This document shows, in pieces, positions 50,101 to 60,000 of a stretch of 60,000 bases of DNA. Origin of the DNA: Apostichopus japonicus (taxonomy: Eukaryota; Echinodermata; Holothuroidea; Aspidochirotida; Stichopodidae); the NCBI RefSeq assembly GCF_037975245.1, contig NC_092575.1:3107001-3167000 (forward strand), written 5' to 3'. The first letter of the stretch is position 1, and each line of letters opens with the position of its first letter. Under the pieces are notes generated by a model, which saw only the letters and a list, made by a program, of their open reading frames with translations, was not told the DNA's origin and did not search any database. The position numbers and the translations under genes are program-made.

Positions 50101-53100
50101 TAGTACAATTTAAAACAGGATGCGAAACAAGATAAACATGTCAGCTAAAAATTGTGCTAATGCATGGCATATAATCACCAGAATATTACTCATGACAACT
50201 GCATCGACTTTCATAGTCAGTGGTGGTTTGAAATTTATATGCTTATTACTGATGACTCATCTAGCAGAATGAACAATGTGCAGTATCAACAGCTGACAAA
50301 AAGTGAAAGTTTTCTTTGTAAGGGACCAAATACTATGGCTTCACTTACATACTGTAGATTGAATGTATTTGTGCAATGTAATGTGAACATCCAAATGAAA
50401 TACAGAAAAATTTACTAACTTATAAATGTAATATACCTCAAAGGTCAAAGTCTACCGTTTAGCTCTTCTACCAGCCTGAGTCTGACTGATTATACAGGAT
50501 TTACATCAACTTGAAAATATAGCAGAGCGAACAGTTTCTACAGCTGAAAAATGTTGCCAGGTGAAAAATTGTATTGTTACAAAACTGACTAAACATAGCA
50601 GTATGTATTAAAGAAACAGTCCTGAACAGATAAAACAAAATGGCATTCGCATATTAGATGTTACAAAATGTCCGATTCTAAAGTAGTTTAAGACTTAAAG
50701 TTTTAACCACGGAGAGTTCTAAGACATGTGACTTTATTATTCCTTTCAATTTGTTAAATCTTCCACATTTCATACAGTAACGAATATCATTCCATATGTA
50801 GCCTGGCAATAAGTTAAACAGCACACACAATTAAACTTTAGAATTTCACTCTTACCAATCAGTTTAATAAAACATCTCCTGAAACAATCACAAAATAAAT
50901 GTCACCCTAATACATATTGACTACATAATGGCAATGGAACTAGAACTGCATCTGCCTGCAAATATGCAGTATTGTAGTACATGTGGCGTGCTTGCAGAAC
51001 TTTTCGTTTTGTTCATGGTGTTATTTTTTGGGTGGACAATGCACCAGGGAGTATAGTCATGTAGGTACCTACAAAGTGAGGGAGCTTGTGAGCGCTGTGA
51101 CAGGCTCAGAATAAGTTGCCTACGCAGCTAGCCTCTGAAACTGCAAATGTACAGAGACTACATGAAACTTTAAGTTTCAACGTCCAGTCATGTAGGTATC
51201 CTTCACTTGGCAAGTAATGCCAATATCGTAGCGCTCATGTGCACTGCAATAAACAATATGAAACCTGGTTACATTGGCAGTTATAATTCAGATGGTATAG
51301 TAATTGTGTGGGAGTTATAGCTTAAGTGGGATACATGACCTAGATCATGATAACTTGCAAGTCCTTCACCTCAGCCTTCTCATAAATCAAACCCATAAAC
51401 AGCAAACAGATGCAAAACATGTTTATTCATGAATGAATTACAATGCATCTGCATGTAAAATGGTAACAGTAGCAAGGAAAAAACAACTATCCAACAAGCA
51501 AGACAGAGGACAGTAAGCAACAGTCCCATCCCCACCCTCAGTCCCACCGTCATCCATCCCACCATCGCCCCCACCAACGAAAGGTTGACAAGTGAGCAAA
51601 ACCAATGTATTCATAGTTAGACAGTATTCACAACAAATTTTAACACATTTTACTTGCCCAAAAGTTTTCAAAAACTTTCTTTATCATTCTAATCCTCATT
51701 TTTTATACTTTCCAGACAGTGTTCAGTTTTCGGGAGTATTCTTCATGTGAGACAGATGAACAAAGACAAAAGAAAGAATCCGGTTCCAGAACCTGTTTTC
51801 TCTGTGTTGACAATGTTTACAATATATCACAGCCATTTTTGGACATGTTCTGTCAAAACTGCTGAAACTTTGAGGGGCTAGACAGGAAAGGTTCCTTATC
51901 TTTCCATGTTCCCACCCACGCAAAATCTGAATAAATAATTAAATTTTTTCATTCCCCTCACCCCCCACCCCCCCCCACCCCCCTCATCTTTCCCATCAGT
52001 AGATAGAGAACAGTCAAAGATTGTATCAGCAGATAGTACGACTGACATATTCCAGAGACAGAACAGAAAAAAAAATTAGGCCGAACCTGTTGTAAACACA
52101 GACAATGGAAAAACACCAGTGAAGCAAGACATCTTTACACAATCAATCAAACTACAGGCTCTCTCTCCTTCTGATTCCCTGATCTGATGTCTTTCAATTT
52201 ACGAGGCTTGTATCCCTCCCGACTGATAGTAGGATTATATGTGGTACATGTAGTACATATCACATTTATAACCCTCTCAAATGCCAACTATATAGAGTAT
52301 ATCGACCAATGATGGCCTGGCGTGCACGATACAACTTAAAGAATATTCGTCACACAGGATTATACACACCGATCTTCATGTCTAAAGAAAAATATTATAT
52401 TATTTTTCTCTTCCATCAAGTCTAAATATGACATCGTTGAACCAAATGCGATCCATTTTGGTTATGTTTTTTTCTCCAATTATAACAATTTTTATTTTCT
52501 ATAATGGATTTTTTTTTTTTTTTTTTAAATTCTGAATCAGAACACAGTTGCAATGTTACATCACAGACTTAACTCCCAGACACAGCTTTTAAACTAGAAT
52601 ATTTCTCAAAATGTAAGAAAGATTTTTTCCTTAGCTGTCTGGAAGAGTAATTCTTTACAAAGGTTTCTCTCTGTCTTATAAGCTAAGGATTATGGTTGTG
52701 GAAATTTTACTCCCCTCTTAATGTCTTATTTTAATCTGTTAATCCCATTTATTTAAAGAGTAACGAGCATCGTCAATGAAGAGGGCTGTTCAAAATTTCT
52801 TTCTTCGGATGACTCGTGATGCAAATTCAGTTTAGCTGTTATCACCACCACATTCATCTTTAGAACATTTACGATCAACCTCATTATAATATTATAGTTT
52901 GAGAGTAACTGTAAAATTTTCCAGTGCATTTTTTTTTCAGAACAATAACTTTTGTGCGGTCTTATTTTCACTGACAAAATTGAGTAAAAGAAATAAGAAA
53001 TCCAGATTCTTTTTTTCTTTTCCTTTTTTGGAAATCTGATGTGTAAGTTAATAGCGCGGAAACTAAGTAGAAAATTAAAAACACAGTATCTATCATGCAA

Positions 53101-56100
53101 CTTGATTTCTCTCGATAAAAACAAATACACACGAACAAAAACTGTTTTGTTACAATTTTCGTTGAAATTAGTATCATGGTCGATGGAAAGTTGATATTTG
53201 TTGGGGAGGGTATATGTTTGGTGGAGAACAGATTTGCCAAAAAAATGCTGTTTTGTTTTGTTAGAAATGTGGTCGAATCGGATCGTGTTCGATGGAGAAT
53301 AAATGTTTTCTAGACGTTTGTTGCCAAACAGATATTTTGTTGGAGAGTGCATGCTTAGCTGATCTTTGGCGGAGAAATGAGAAGCTTGATGAATGTTTGG
53401 TGGAGAATAGATTCGCCAGAAGGGCTGGATATTTCGAAGAAATAAAAAGACATTCGCCTGCGATCTCATCCCTTCCACCGAGCAACCCTCAAAGTCTCTT
53501 AGGGCATTGTGGTCAAGTGGTCAATGCAGTGGACTGGTGATCTAAGGATTACAGGTTCGAGCCCTGGCCAGATCACTGAGTTGTGTCCTTGGGCAAGGCA
53601 CTTTATCTCCATTGCCTCTCTTCACCCAGGTGTATAAATGCGAGGTAATTTGTAAATATAGTTGCGTGCGCCGGTTTGTGGCTGCACCCTATGGGAAGTC
53701 CCCCAGGGGACACGTGGTTGTGGTGCACTGTGGTGCCCCAGGAGATTGATTGAATTGCGCACACTTTGGTGTGTAGGTGTGACAAGTTACCAATGACCAA
53801 GGCTAAGTTGTACCAGCGCATAGAGACTTTAGTGTATATTTGCGCCTTATAAGAACTGTGTATTATTATAGTTATTATTATTAGATCTATGTTGTGTCAA
53901 TCAACTGTTACTTACATATTTCCAGCCAAGAGTCGTTTTGCAGCATTCACAGTAAATATCTGACACGGCATGTAGCCCGGTTAGCAGTACCCTCTCCTCA
54001 GCAGGTCCACAGCCTATGTTTACTCTGAAAAATGGATGACACAATTAAAAACACCATGGTCACACATCAAAAGTTGCAACAAAAAAAAACAACAAAAAAC
54101 AAGATGGAATGATATTAAAAACAGTTACATCATTCAAATATATGTTCAAATGATTTACAAGTTGCTACCATATCGCTAACAACCAAATATTTATAGTTAT
54201 AACATTAAATCTATCTGCACAGGTGATCATGTCATCAAACTGTAATAATCATATTATATAACTACAATATAAACAGCAGGGTTGCCATTATAAGCTATAG
54301 AGCATTTTTACAGACTGTTTGAACATGAAACAAAAATCAATCCTTCGAATGAAGGAAGCTATTAAAGCATTCCTGCATCATCAGGAAACCAACTTGGCAG
54401 ATCATTAAATGTCACTTCACCGATTTGATTATCAAAAATGTGGAAAACTATTAGATTGCAAAGATTTTGGCAATAGGATGTTTATTATGTAGTACAAATA
54501 GATCAGTCCAGATATTACACATCTCATCAATTCAACATGCACTGCATATAAGCATCACCACACATGTAAAAATATGAAAGTATATATCTTTATTAATATT
54601 AAATGTACAGTATAAACTTCTGATATGTATGACAAAATAGTCAGGCTTTTGATGTAAATATTTTAACGTAATATCAAGTAATGTTATATCTAGGCTAAAA
54701 CCGTTTCTCAGGTATCATCCAACTTATAGTATGCAACCAGTATATCATAGTTCACTTTTGCACAGACACACAGACACACTAGAGAGGAAACCGAATATAC
54801 ACGAATGTACAACCTCAGTATGTATTCACTGCAGGCAGTGGGCTAAGCCATAACTTGTTCCGCAGACGGTAACTAGGGCAACAGACATTTAATTCTTACA
54901 GCAGTTAAAGAAACAACAGCACAGATTCACTTTTGTTGTGAATGCATCAAAGTTGGACAGGCCACACAACAACTTTATATTAGAATATTAGAATGTGAAT
55001 TATTATAGTGAATTATAACACCATTTTTAAAATTCCGACTTTTGCCTAACATCTCATTTTTCTGTTATTATAATTCCGTCATAACACTGTAATTATGACG
55101 TAAATGGTTTTACAAGACTGCTCGACACGTACGCCATTCGACAGACTCTAACTGAGATCTGGACGCATAACAAAATGCTCATCAAATATGATGACATTTT
55201 CCATGAAATGTGTTTATGAGAACTTGTGTTGATATTACAAGCATGTATGTGTATATATAGTTCACTATTACATGTTTATGAGGCAGTCATTGTGGTTTTC
55301 ACGATTTGTGTAAGTAGTGTTGTAGGCTCTGAATTTTCCCTCCTGTTTTTTCCTTTTTTAAACAAAGTAGTTCCTGTGTACAAAAGCTGCTTTGAACATG
55401 TTGCACTTTTAAAGCAATTTACCCATTTTGTCTATCATTTTAGGATGCCACACTGGATAAAATTATGGTAGATTTTCTGTTATATAACGTGTCTTTTTGA
55501 ACTCAACCTGCATTGGGGACCTGTATCAGTTTGACAAGATCAATTTCAGAACAAGTTTGATCTATTTGTGAGCATATTGACCGGTGAATGCCATATGGCT
55601 CACCAAGTACTTCATCTTACAAATAGTACATCTATATTTTTTTTAAATTCTGGTAATCGAGTACCAGTAGGATTAAAAATACATAGCGGAGAGTAAAAGT
55701 ACAGTTACACAACTATGCTAGAATATGTGTAATATGTGGATTCAATGTCATATGGACTGATAAGCATGCTCCATTTACAGTATATACATCAAGCCACCCC
55801 CACCCCCAACCCCCCCCCCCCCCCCAGTGTTTTCCTTCAAGAAAAGTGCAGGAAAAAGCAACAGGGATACACACACAAAAATTGATGTTATCAAACAATT
55901 TTGTTTCTTCTTTTGTGGCTTGGATATCAGAGAACACAGAAGGAAGTATTAAAATGTGGTATAAATCTTTGGGTCAATTGAGGCAATATTAGACCACTTT
56001 AGGCCTCCCAGGAGCAGCGTACCCGTACCCGGAAAATTGTTTATTACTGAGTAAAGAAAACTTTGCTGCTCTCATAGCCAAAAAATCTTAATGGTCACAT

Positions 56101-59100
56101 AAGAAGGGAATTAATGGTGCCATGAGCGACCAATGTGTCAGCTATCTTGAGATGGGTAGGGTTTACACAGCTAGTGAGAACTTCTACAAGGACTTTGAGA
56201 CCACATTACTTTGACGATTCTGTGTTTAAGTCAATGGGGCAACTATATATGGAGTATGCTACCATAAAGTGTATATTATATGTTGCCAGGTACAAAAGTC
56301 GTATTTAGCACCAAACGTAAACTACATCAGTCATACATCAGCTTCAAATATTCATATGAAGATTCGACTCTATTCAACTCTATTCAACATTTTTCTTTTT
56401 CAATCCAATTTTTTTTCTTCTAGAGCAGGGGTGGGCAACCTTTTAGAATGAATGGGCCAGATATGAGAGGTGAAAAATTTACTGGGTCGCACCTAACCAA
56501 CGACCTGCTGTTGATTTCAAACCTTTGATTCCGAGGACTTTCAAGCAATAGGTGTGTGTACTTAATCTGTATTCACAAAAACAAATTGTCAATACAGTAC
56601 AGTTGATAATTAATGGGGATAATAGGCCTACCTGACAGCATCATTAGTGCCGATAAATTCTAAGCAGCTAGCTCGTTTTTTTTGTGATGATGTAAAATAG
56701 ATTGATTTTTTTTCTTTTTCTTGAGACATCTCACAGGTCGCAAAAAAATCACTGGCGGGCCGCATGTGGCCCGCGGGCCATAGGTTGCCCACCCCTGGTC
56801 TAGAGTATCCACAGGTCTTTTTTGCCAGTGTCACGCTCATGACACCTCATAGATTAGAGAAATGAGTATTAATATCGGGTCTACTGAAAAGCTGAAGATA
56901 TCAAATTGAAAATATCAACATGTCTTTCGGAGTCTCATCATGGCTTTGCGACCCCTTAGACATCTGACAGATTAGAAGAAAGTACTAATAACAGGCAGAC
57001 TTTTAAAGCTGTTAAGACCAATCCCACTTGAAGGGTGAAAATCTATCCACGAACGAATGCAGGTGGTTCACTTCAAAATGGCAGATTTCAGCAGGAAGGA
57101 GAGGAATTAATGCATGAACCAGACAGAAGTGGGTCAGTGCTAAATGTGATTATTAATTTTGTAGGATTAGGCAGATTAGGAAAAGTTTGCGCTTTGAATG
57201 GACACGACTAGATAAAGGGGAAGAGGATTAATGAATGCATATAATTATGAAGTCAATTGTCACCTTAGGTACAAAATTAAACGAGGCCCAACAACTATAC
57301 TGCCAACCGAGTTCACATCATTTTGAGTCGAGAAATCAATGACATTTCACGAATGGAACTTTCCATCATTAACAGTTGAATTTGTTGTCCAGACATGAAC
57401 ATAAAACTGGATATTACCAGAAGCGTGGATCATGTGACTTTCTAAATCCGACCAGTTTTATAGATAAGGGAGACACATATTGAAACCTTTATCCATAGTA
57501 CTGCACATTCCAAAAATTTTCAAGACAGAGAAAAGTGTATCCCAACTTTACTTTAATAATTTCCATATTTCAGGGCAAACTGCTAAGTATTTTCTTCCTT
57601 CTTATTTTTACCTCCAACGAATAACCAGGCCTTACATTTTGGTGGTCTGAACAGCCAATCTGGCTGTCCGACAAATTGTATGCAAAATAACAATAACCAA
57701 TATGAATGTACACTGTAGGAGAGATGTAACGGTTTGGGTGACAACAGCATGATACCATTTTATCATTTAATCTATTTGGGAGTATTTTAATTTCAAAGCA
57801 ATCTGCATCTGATATAAAGAACTAGTCTTCCACCAGACCAACCCCCACAGAGCTGATTTTGGTTGTCCGGTGAGGAATTTGGTCGGCTTGGTCCGACTGG
57901 ACTACCATCAAGAAATTCACCCAGACATGAACAACCAAAGAGAGCATAAAATCCTACAGATATAATTATTTTGGTCCTTCAAGCTAAATTCCCAGGGGAG
58001 TGGGGACATTTCGCTTTCCTGTGAAGGTTGAAACACTTCCTAAATTAAAATATGAAAAAGGTACAACGACTTTGAATTGAAAGCCCGATTTTTTTTTGGA
58101 AGTGCTCGACATAAAACAAGAGTAACAAAGAATGACGGCGAGTTCGCTCTCCTTTTTCTGCCTCTTTAAATGCATCTAGCGATGAGATTACTTCTCCGAG
58201 AGTCTCGGGAGAGGAGACACTCTCCGAGACAAAAAGGCAGGGGTACCCCCTATCAAACTCTCCAACTCCCATCAGGACGACATGATCTACGTCAATTGGG
58301 GAGGGCCCCATCTGAGGGTACGATACCATCATGAAATATTAAGGCAAGGAGAGTACATACTGCAGAGATGTGTCAAGGGAACGCCAGATCCCCTCCGCAA
58401 AATGCGCAGATCTTTGGAGACAATTACCAAAGGTGAACTCACTTTGCAATATATTGAATACTACCCAATCACTCGTAACTTTTTCATTTTTTATTTTTTT
58501 CCCTTTGTCTGCTCAGAAGATCTAAAAGGCAACACTTTGTGCAAAGTCTGAAGGATTTGTTCCGTTGGTCTAAGTCCCACATTAGGGATGCATACAGCTC
58601 ATTAGCATGAGCCATTTAATATTCATTCCACAGGTCAAGAAACCAATTAATTATCTAATTATCTCAGTTAGGCTTGACTGTAAGGGCGGGTTATTTGTAA
58701 CCGAAAGAAAATTGGCGCAAAATTTGTATGAGCGTGAGAATGCAATTTCCTTCGCATAAATACTTCGTACAAACAAGATTATCTTCCTGCGGATATTTGC
58801 GAGCTGGCATAAAAGGATGATCGGGTACAGAAACTTGTTCACATTTGAAGCTCAGCTTTCATGTTGCAAACTTGCAATTTATGATTTATGCAACGGAGAC
58901 AAAACTGTTTGGCCGACAAAAATTAGCCAGATTAAAACTGAATTCTTTTTCAACTACTATAAAAGCAGCTGGCTGGCTACCTTTGAGTGAACATAGATGG
59001 TATGAGAGTGTCTTGGAGTTTGTTGCAATCGTGTTTGAATTATTAATACTGATAAATGTTTATAATAATCATAATAATTAAGTGAACTTAGAAACTTACA

Positions 59101-59143
59101 CAGAATTGAACAAATAGGCTCGACCTTGGCTTCCCTGAAAAGA
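41063..59143 (-). CDS. YPEL: Yippee-like zinc-binding protein, last three coding exons (partial, 5' end outside window)
   Basis: YPEL proteins are small, very conserved proteins with one Yippee zinc-binding fold made by two CxxC pairs about 52 residues apart. They are found in nucleus, nucleolus and centrosomal structures and are linked to growth control. Coding segments 59143-59100, 54024-53916 and 41158-41063 join in frame (phase 2, then phase 0) into about 83 C-terminal residues. Visible are [34 protein letters not shown], the second zinc pair in [14 protein letters not shown] and [13 protein letters not shown] with the C-terminal KDNGWE motif. The first CxxC pair and the start codon must lie right of base 60000. 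The sequence fits the YPEL1-4 group rather than YPEL5; which paralogue it equals cannot be settled here, since the vertebrate copies arose later. Confidence 0.96.
43970..44384. mobile_element. Non-autonomous hAT element, TGGTTTCCCAAAC type
   Basis: The 415-bp element is flanked by perfect 8-base CTCTAAAC duplications (43962-43969 and 44385-44392). The ends are CATGGTTTCCCAAACCTGGGG-like and the reverse complement of GTTTGGGAACCACTG, the common 'GGTTCCCAAAC' hAT terminus. Two short ORFs inside are not recognisable as transposase. It lies in the YPEL last intron. Confidence 0.9.
45216..45428. mobile_element. Fold-back MITE copy 3
   Basis: The left arm (about 45233-45280) and the right arm (45370-45427) are inverted repeats at roughly three-quarters identity, sharing the core CTTACCTGTCT and CTCACAAC(A/C)TTAGCACT. 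It is the same family as 12347-12541, with a longer and different centre. It lies in the last YPEL intron. Confidence 0.7.
53190..53440. repeat. Degenerate GTTTGGTGGAGAA repeat
   Basis: ATGTTTGGTGGAGAACAGAT (53214) recurs as ATGTTTGGTGGAGAATAGAT (53393), 179 bases apart. Weaker relatives lie between (TTCGATGGAGAATAAATG, TTTTGTTGGAGAGTGC, TTTGGCGGAGAAATGA). It underlies the longest ORF in the window (52753-53478, minus, 241 codons), which I do not call as a gene. Confidence 0.55.
53500..53884 (+). mobile_element. tRNA-derived SINE
   Basis: The head has A box TGGTCAAGTGG (53510-53520) and B box GGTTCGAGCCC (53554-53564). The body includes CCTTGGGCAAGGCACTTTAT and CACCCAGGTGTATAAATG. The 3' end is GCGCCTTATAAGAAC followed by a TTATTATTA-rich tail. 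Such bodies and tails are widespread in marine invertebrate tRNA-SINEs. It is oriented opposite to YPEL. No clear target duplication was identified, so the ends are approximate. Confidence 0.85.
53916..54024 (-). CDS. YPEL: YPEL internal coding exon (second CxxC zinc ligand pair)
   Basis: The acceptor CAG is at 54027-54025 and the donor GTAAGT at 53915-53910. The 109 bases finish a Val codon and encode 36 residues: [20 protein letters not shown], then [16 protein letters not shown]. The CECC stretch supplies the second CxxC pair of the Yippee fold. A SINE lies 31 bases beyond the donor. Confidence 0.97.
54025..59099 (-). other. YPEL intron between the 44-bp and 109-bp exons (5.1 kb)
   Basis: Contains a 16-base C run (55810-55825), the hAT element 56426-56797, and a GC-richer block (about 58090-58450) with ORFs open on both strands and an imperfect TCTCCGAGA repeat (58192-58229). 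No recognised exon. The remainder is AT-rich and featureless. Confidence 0.65.
56426..56797. mobile_element. Non-autonomous hAT element, CAGGGGTGGGCAACC type
   Basis: The 372-bp element has terminal inverted repeats CAGGGGTGGGCAACC and GGTTGCCCACCCCTG. It is flanked by TTCTAGAG (56418-56425) and GTCTAGAG (56798-56805), matching at 7 of 8 bases. The right end carries GGCCCGCGGGCC like the 13743 element, so the two are related subfamilies. No coding capacity. Located in a YPEL intron. Confidence 0.9.
59100..59143 (-). CDS. YPEL: YPEL internal coding exon (44 bp)
   Basis: The acceptor CAG is at 59146-59144 after a CT-rich tract and the donor GTAAGT at 59099-59094. The 44 bases encode [14 protein letters not shown] and the first two bases of Val. 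The upstream exon with the first zinc pair was searched for between 59147 and 60000 on the minus strand and not found, so it is outside the window. Confidence 0.95.
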
Positions 59144-60000
59144 CTGGAGAAAGAGAGAGAGAAAAAAAGAGAGAAATGAGTTTATATGGAAATTATAAAC
59201 AAACAGTGCGATGTGATGCTATGACATGATTTAACACATTAGGATAGTTCTACAATATTACCATTGTTGCGGATATTCTGCACACCTTGTGGTTAACCCA
59301 GCAGCTGTGAGAAAGTATGGACAGCTGTCTTTAGTACAGAGTAATAAGAAATTGTAGTGTAAACAATTGAAAAAAAAAAATTACTTCGTTGCCACGGAAA
59401 CATTAATTCAACACTTGCATCTACAGTACACAGACTCATAAACGTATCCAATGGCTAAATTATAGCATAACCTAAAAAAAAAAAAATTGTAGAAAAGAAA
59501 CTAGCTGAATTTCTAAAGTCCTGGTATTACACACATTCTGATGAGATGGCAAAGTTAACAGACACACATTACACACACTTCAATTCACCTTACTTTTCAC
59601 AACTGGTTAAATGCAAGGCCAACCTTGCAATTTTTTTTCTTTTGTTCGACAGTTAATTTTACGACAGGGTGAAATCACAGTTTTAAAGCTAATTAATATA
59701 TATATGAGGATACCAGAAACTAGGCCCTTTTCAATCAGTCACGCCCAGTGGACAGGCAAACTGACATATCTCCATAGTGATATTTCTAATAACAATATTT
59801 ACTAAACGTAAACCAGCCTTGGTTTTTTCTTTGTTTATTCCATTCTTTGTTTGAAACAGACATTAAGTTTTCTAATGACGTTATAGCTGAGTTCTGCCCT
59901 AGAAAAAGTGTGTGGACGTGCTCGTCATTTTGAATTGAATTATTGAATATAAAATTTTTTTTTACCAAAGTGACAATTAGCGTTTTACAATACAGCTCTA
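59144..60000 (-). other. YPEL upstream intron (partial)
   Basis: This begins with the polypyrimidine tract of the 44-bp exon (GA-rich on the plus strand, 59147-59175). It is otherwise AT-rich with A and T runs. No exon was found up to the window edge. Confidence 0.65.

Larger units (their letters stand above)
41159..53915 (-). other. YPEL last intron (12.8 kb)
   Basis: Holds a G run (42722-42735), hAT element (43970-44384), fold-back MITE (45216-45428), G/C runs (45525-45537, 46961-46971, 51961-51985), C-rich and G-rich blocks near 46240-46530 and 47010-47065, CT and GA microsatellites near 45955-45975 and 49690-49710, an 18-base T run near 52510-52527, a degenerate GGTGGAGAA repeat (53190-53440) and a tRNA-SINE (53500-53884). 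The segment around 48860-49410 has a sharper, less AT-rich composition and may be a repeat, but has no second copy here. No nested gene recognised. Confidence 0.65.

Noticed and set aside
53500-53575. Functional tRNA gene
   Set aside because: It has A and B boxes, but no proper 3' acceptor pairing and it is followed by a SINE body and tail.

Overview
This is an AT-rich window of an animal nuclear genome: short exons with GT-AG introns, long introns, SINEs, non-autonomous hAT-type elements and many minisatellites. The two recognisable genes are both on the minus strand and both run off the window. The protein sequences and the repeat style suggest a marine invertebrate deuterostome, most likely an echinoderm (perhaps a sea cucumber). 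That placement is inference and no marker in the window proves it.

Gene 1 (654-24812, minus) is an ERK1/2-type MAP kinase. Five coding exons give the first 231 residues, from the start codon through the glycine-rich loop, catalytic Lys, HRD, DFG and TEY activation motifs to just past subdomain IX. The last ~130 residues and the 3' end lie left of base 1. Intron 1 is 15 kb and carries most of the repeats of the left half: a 142-bp tandem array, a 52-bp tandem array, hAT elements and fold-back elements. The presumed promoter (24813-25100) has a perfect CRE and a perfect kappaB-like palindrome.

Gene 2 (41063-59143, minus) is a Yippee-like protein (YPEL family). Its last three coding exons are present, including the stop codon; the first exons lie right of base 60000. 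A tRNA-derived SINE sits in the last intron, 31 bp from a splice donor.

The 16 kb between the genes (24813-41062) shows no convincing coding exon. It holds a small inverted-repeat element with internal tandem repeats, a large TATGATACTATT-type minisatellite (30.6-31.1 kb), a complete tRNA-SINE with target-site duplication, a 22-bp GCCCTCT repeat and, just past the YPEL stop, a small ORF with an in-frame 45-bp duplication.

Window-wide oddities are very frequent poly-G/poly-C runs of 10-16 bases, a strong excess of TACAGTA/TACTGTA words, and clusters of the palindrome TAGGCCTA. I found no bacterial-type system, CRISPR array, autonomous transposase or clear novel multi-gene system. ERK activates nuclear transcription programmes and YPEL proteins are nuclear/centrosomal growth-related factors, but their adjacency here gives no evidence of functional coupling.
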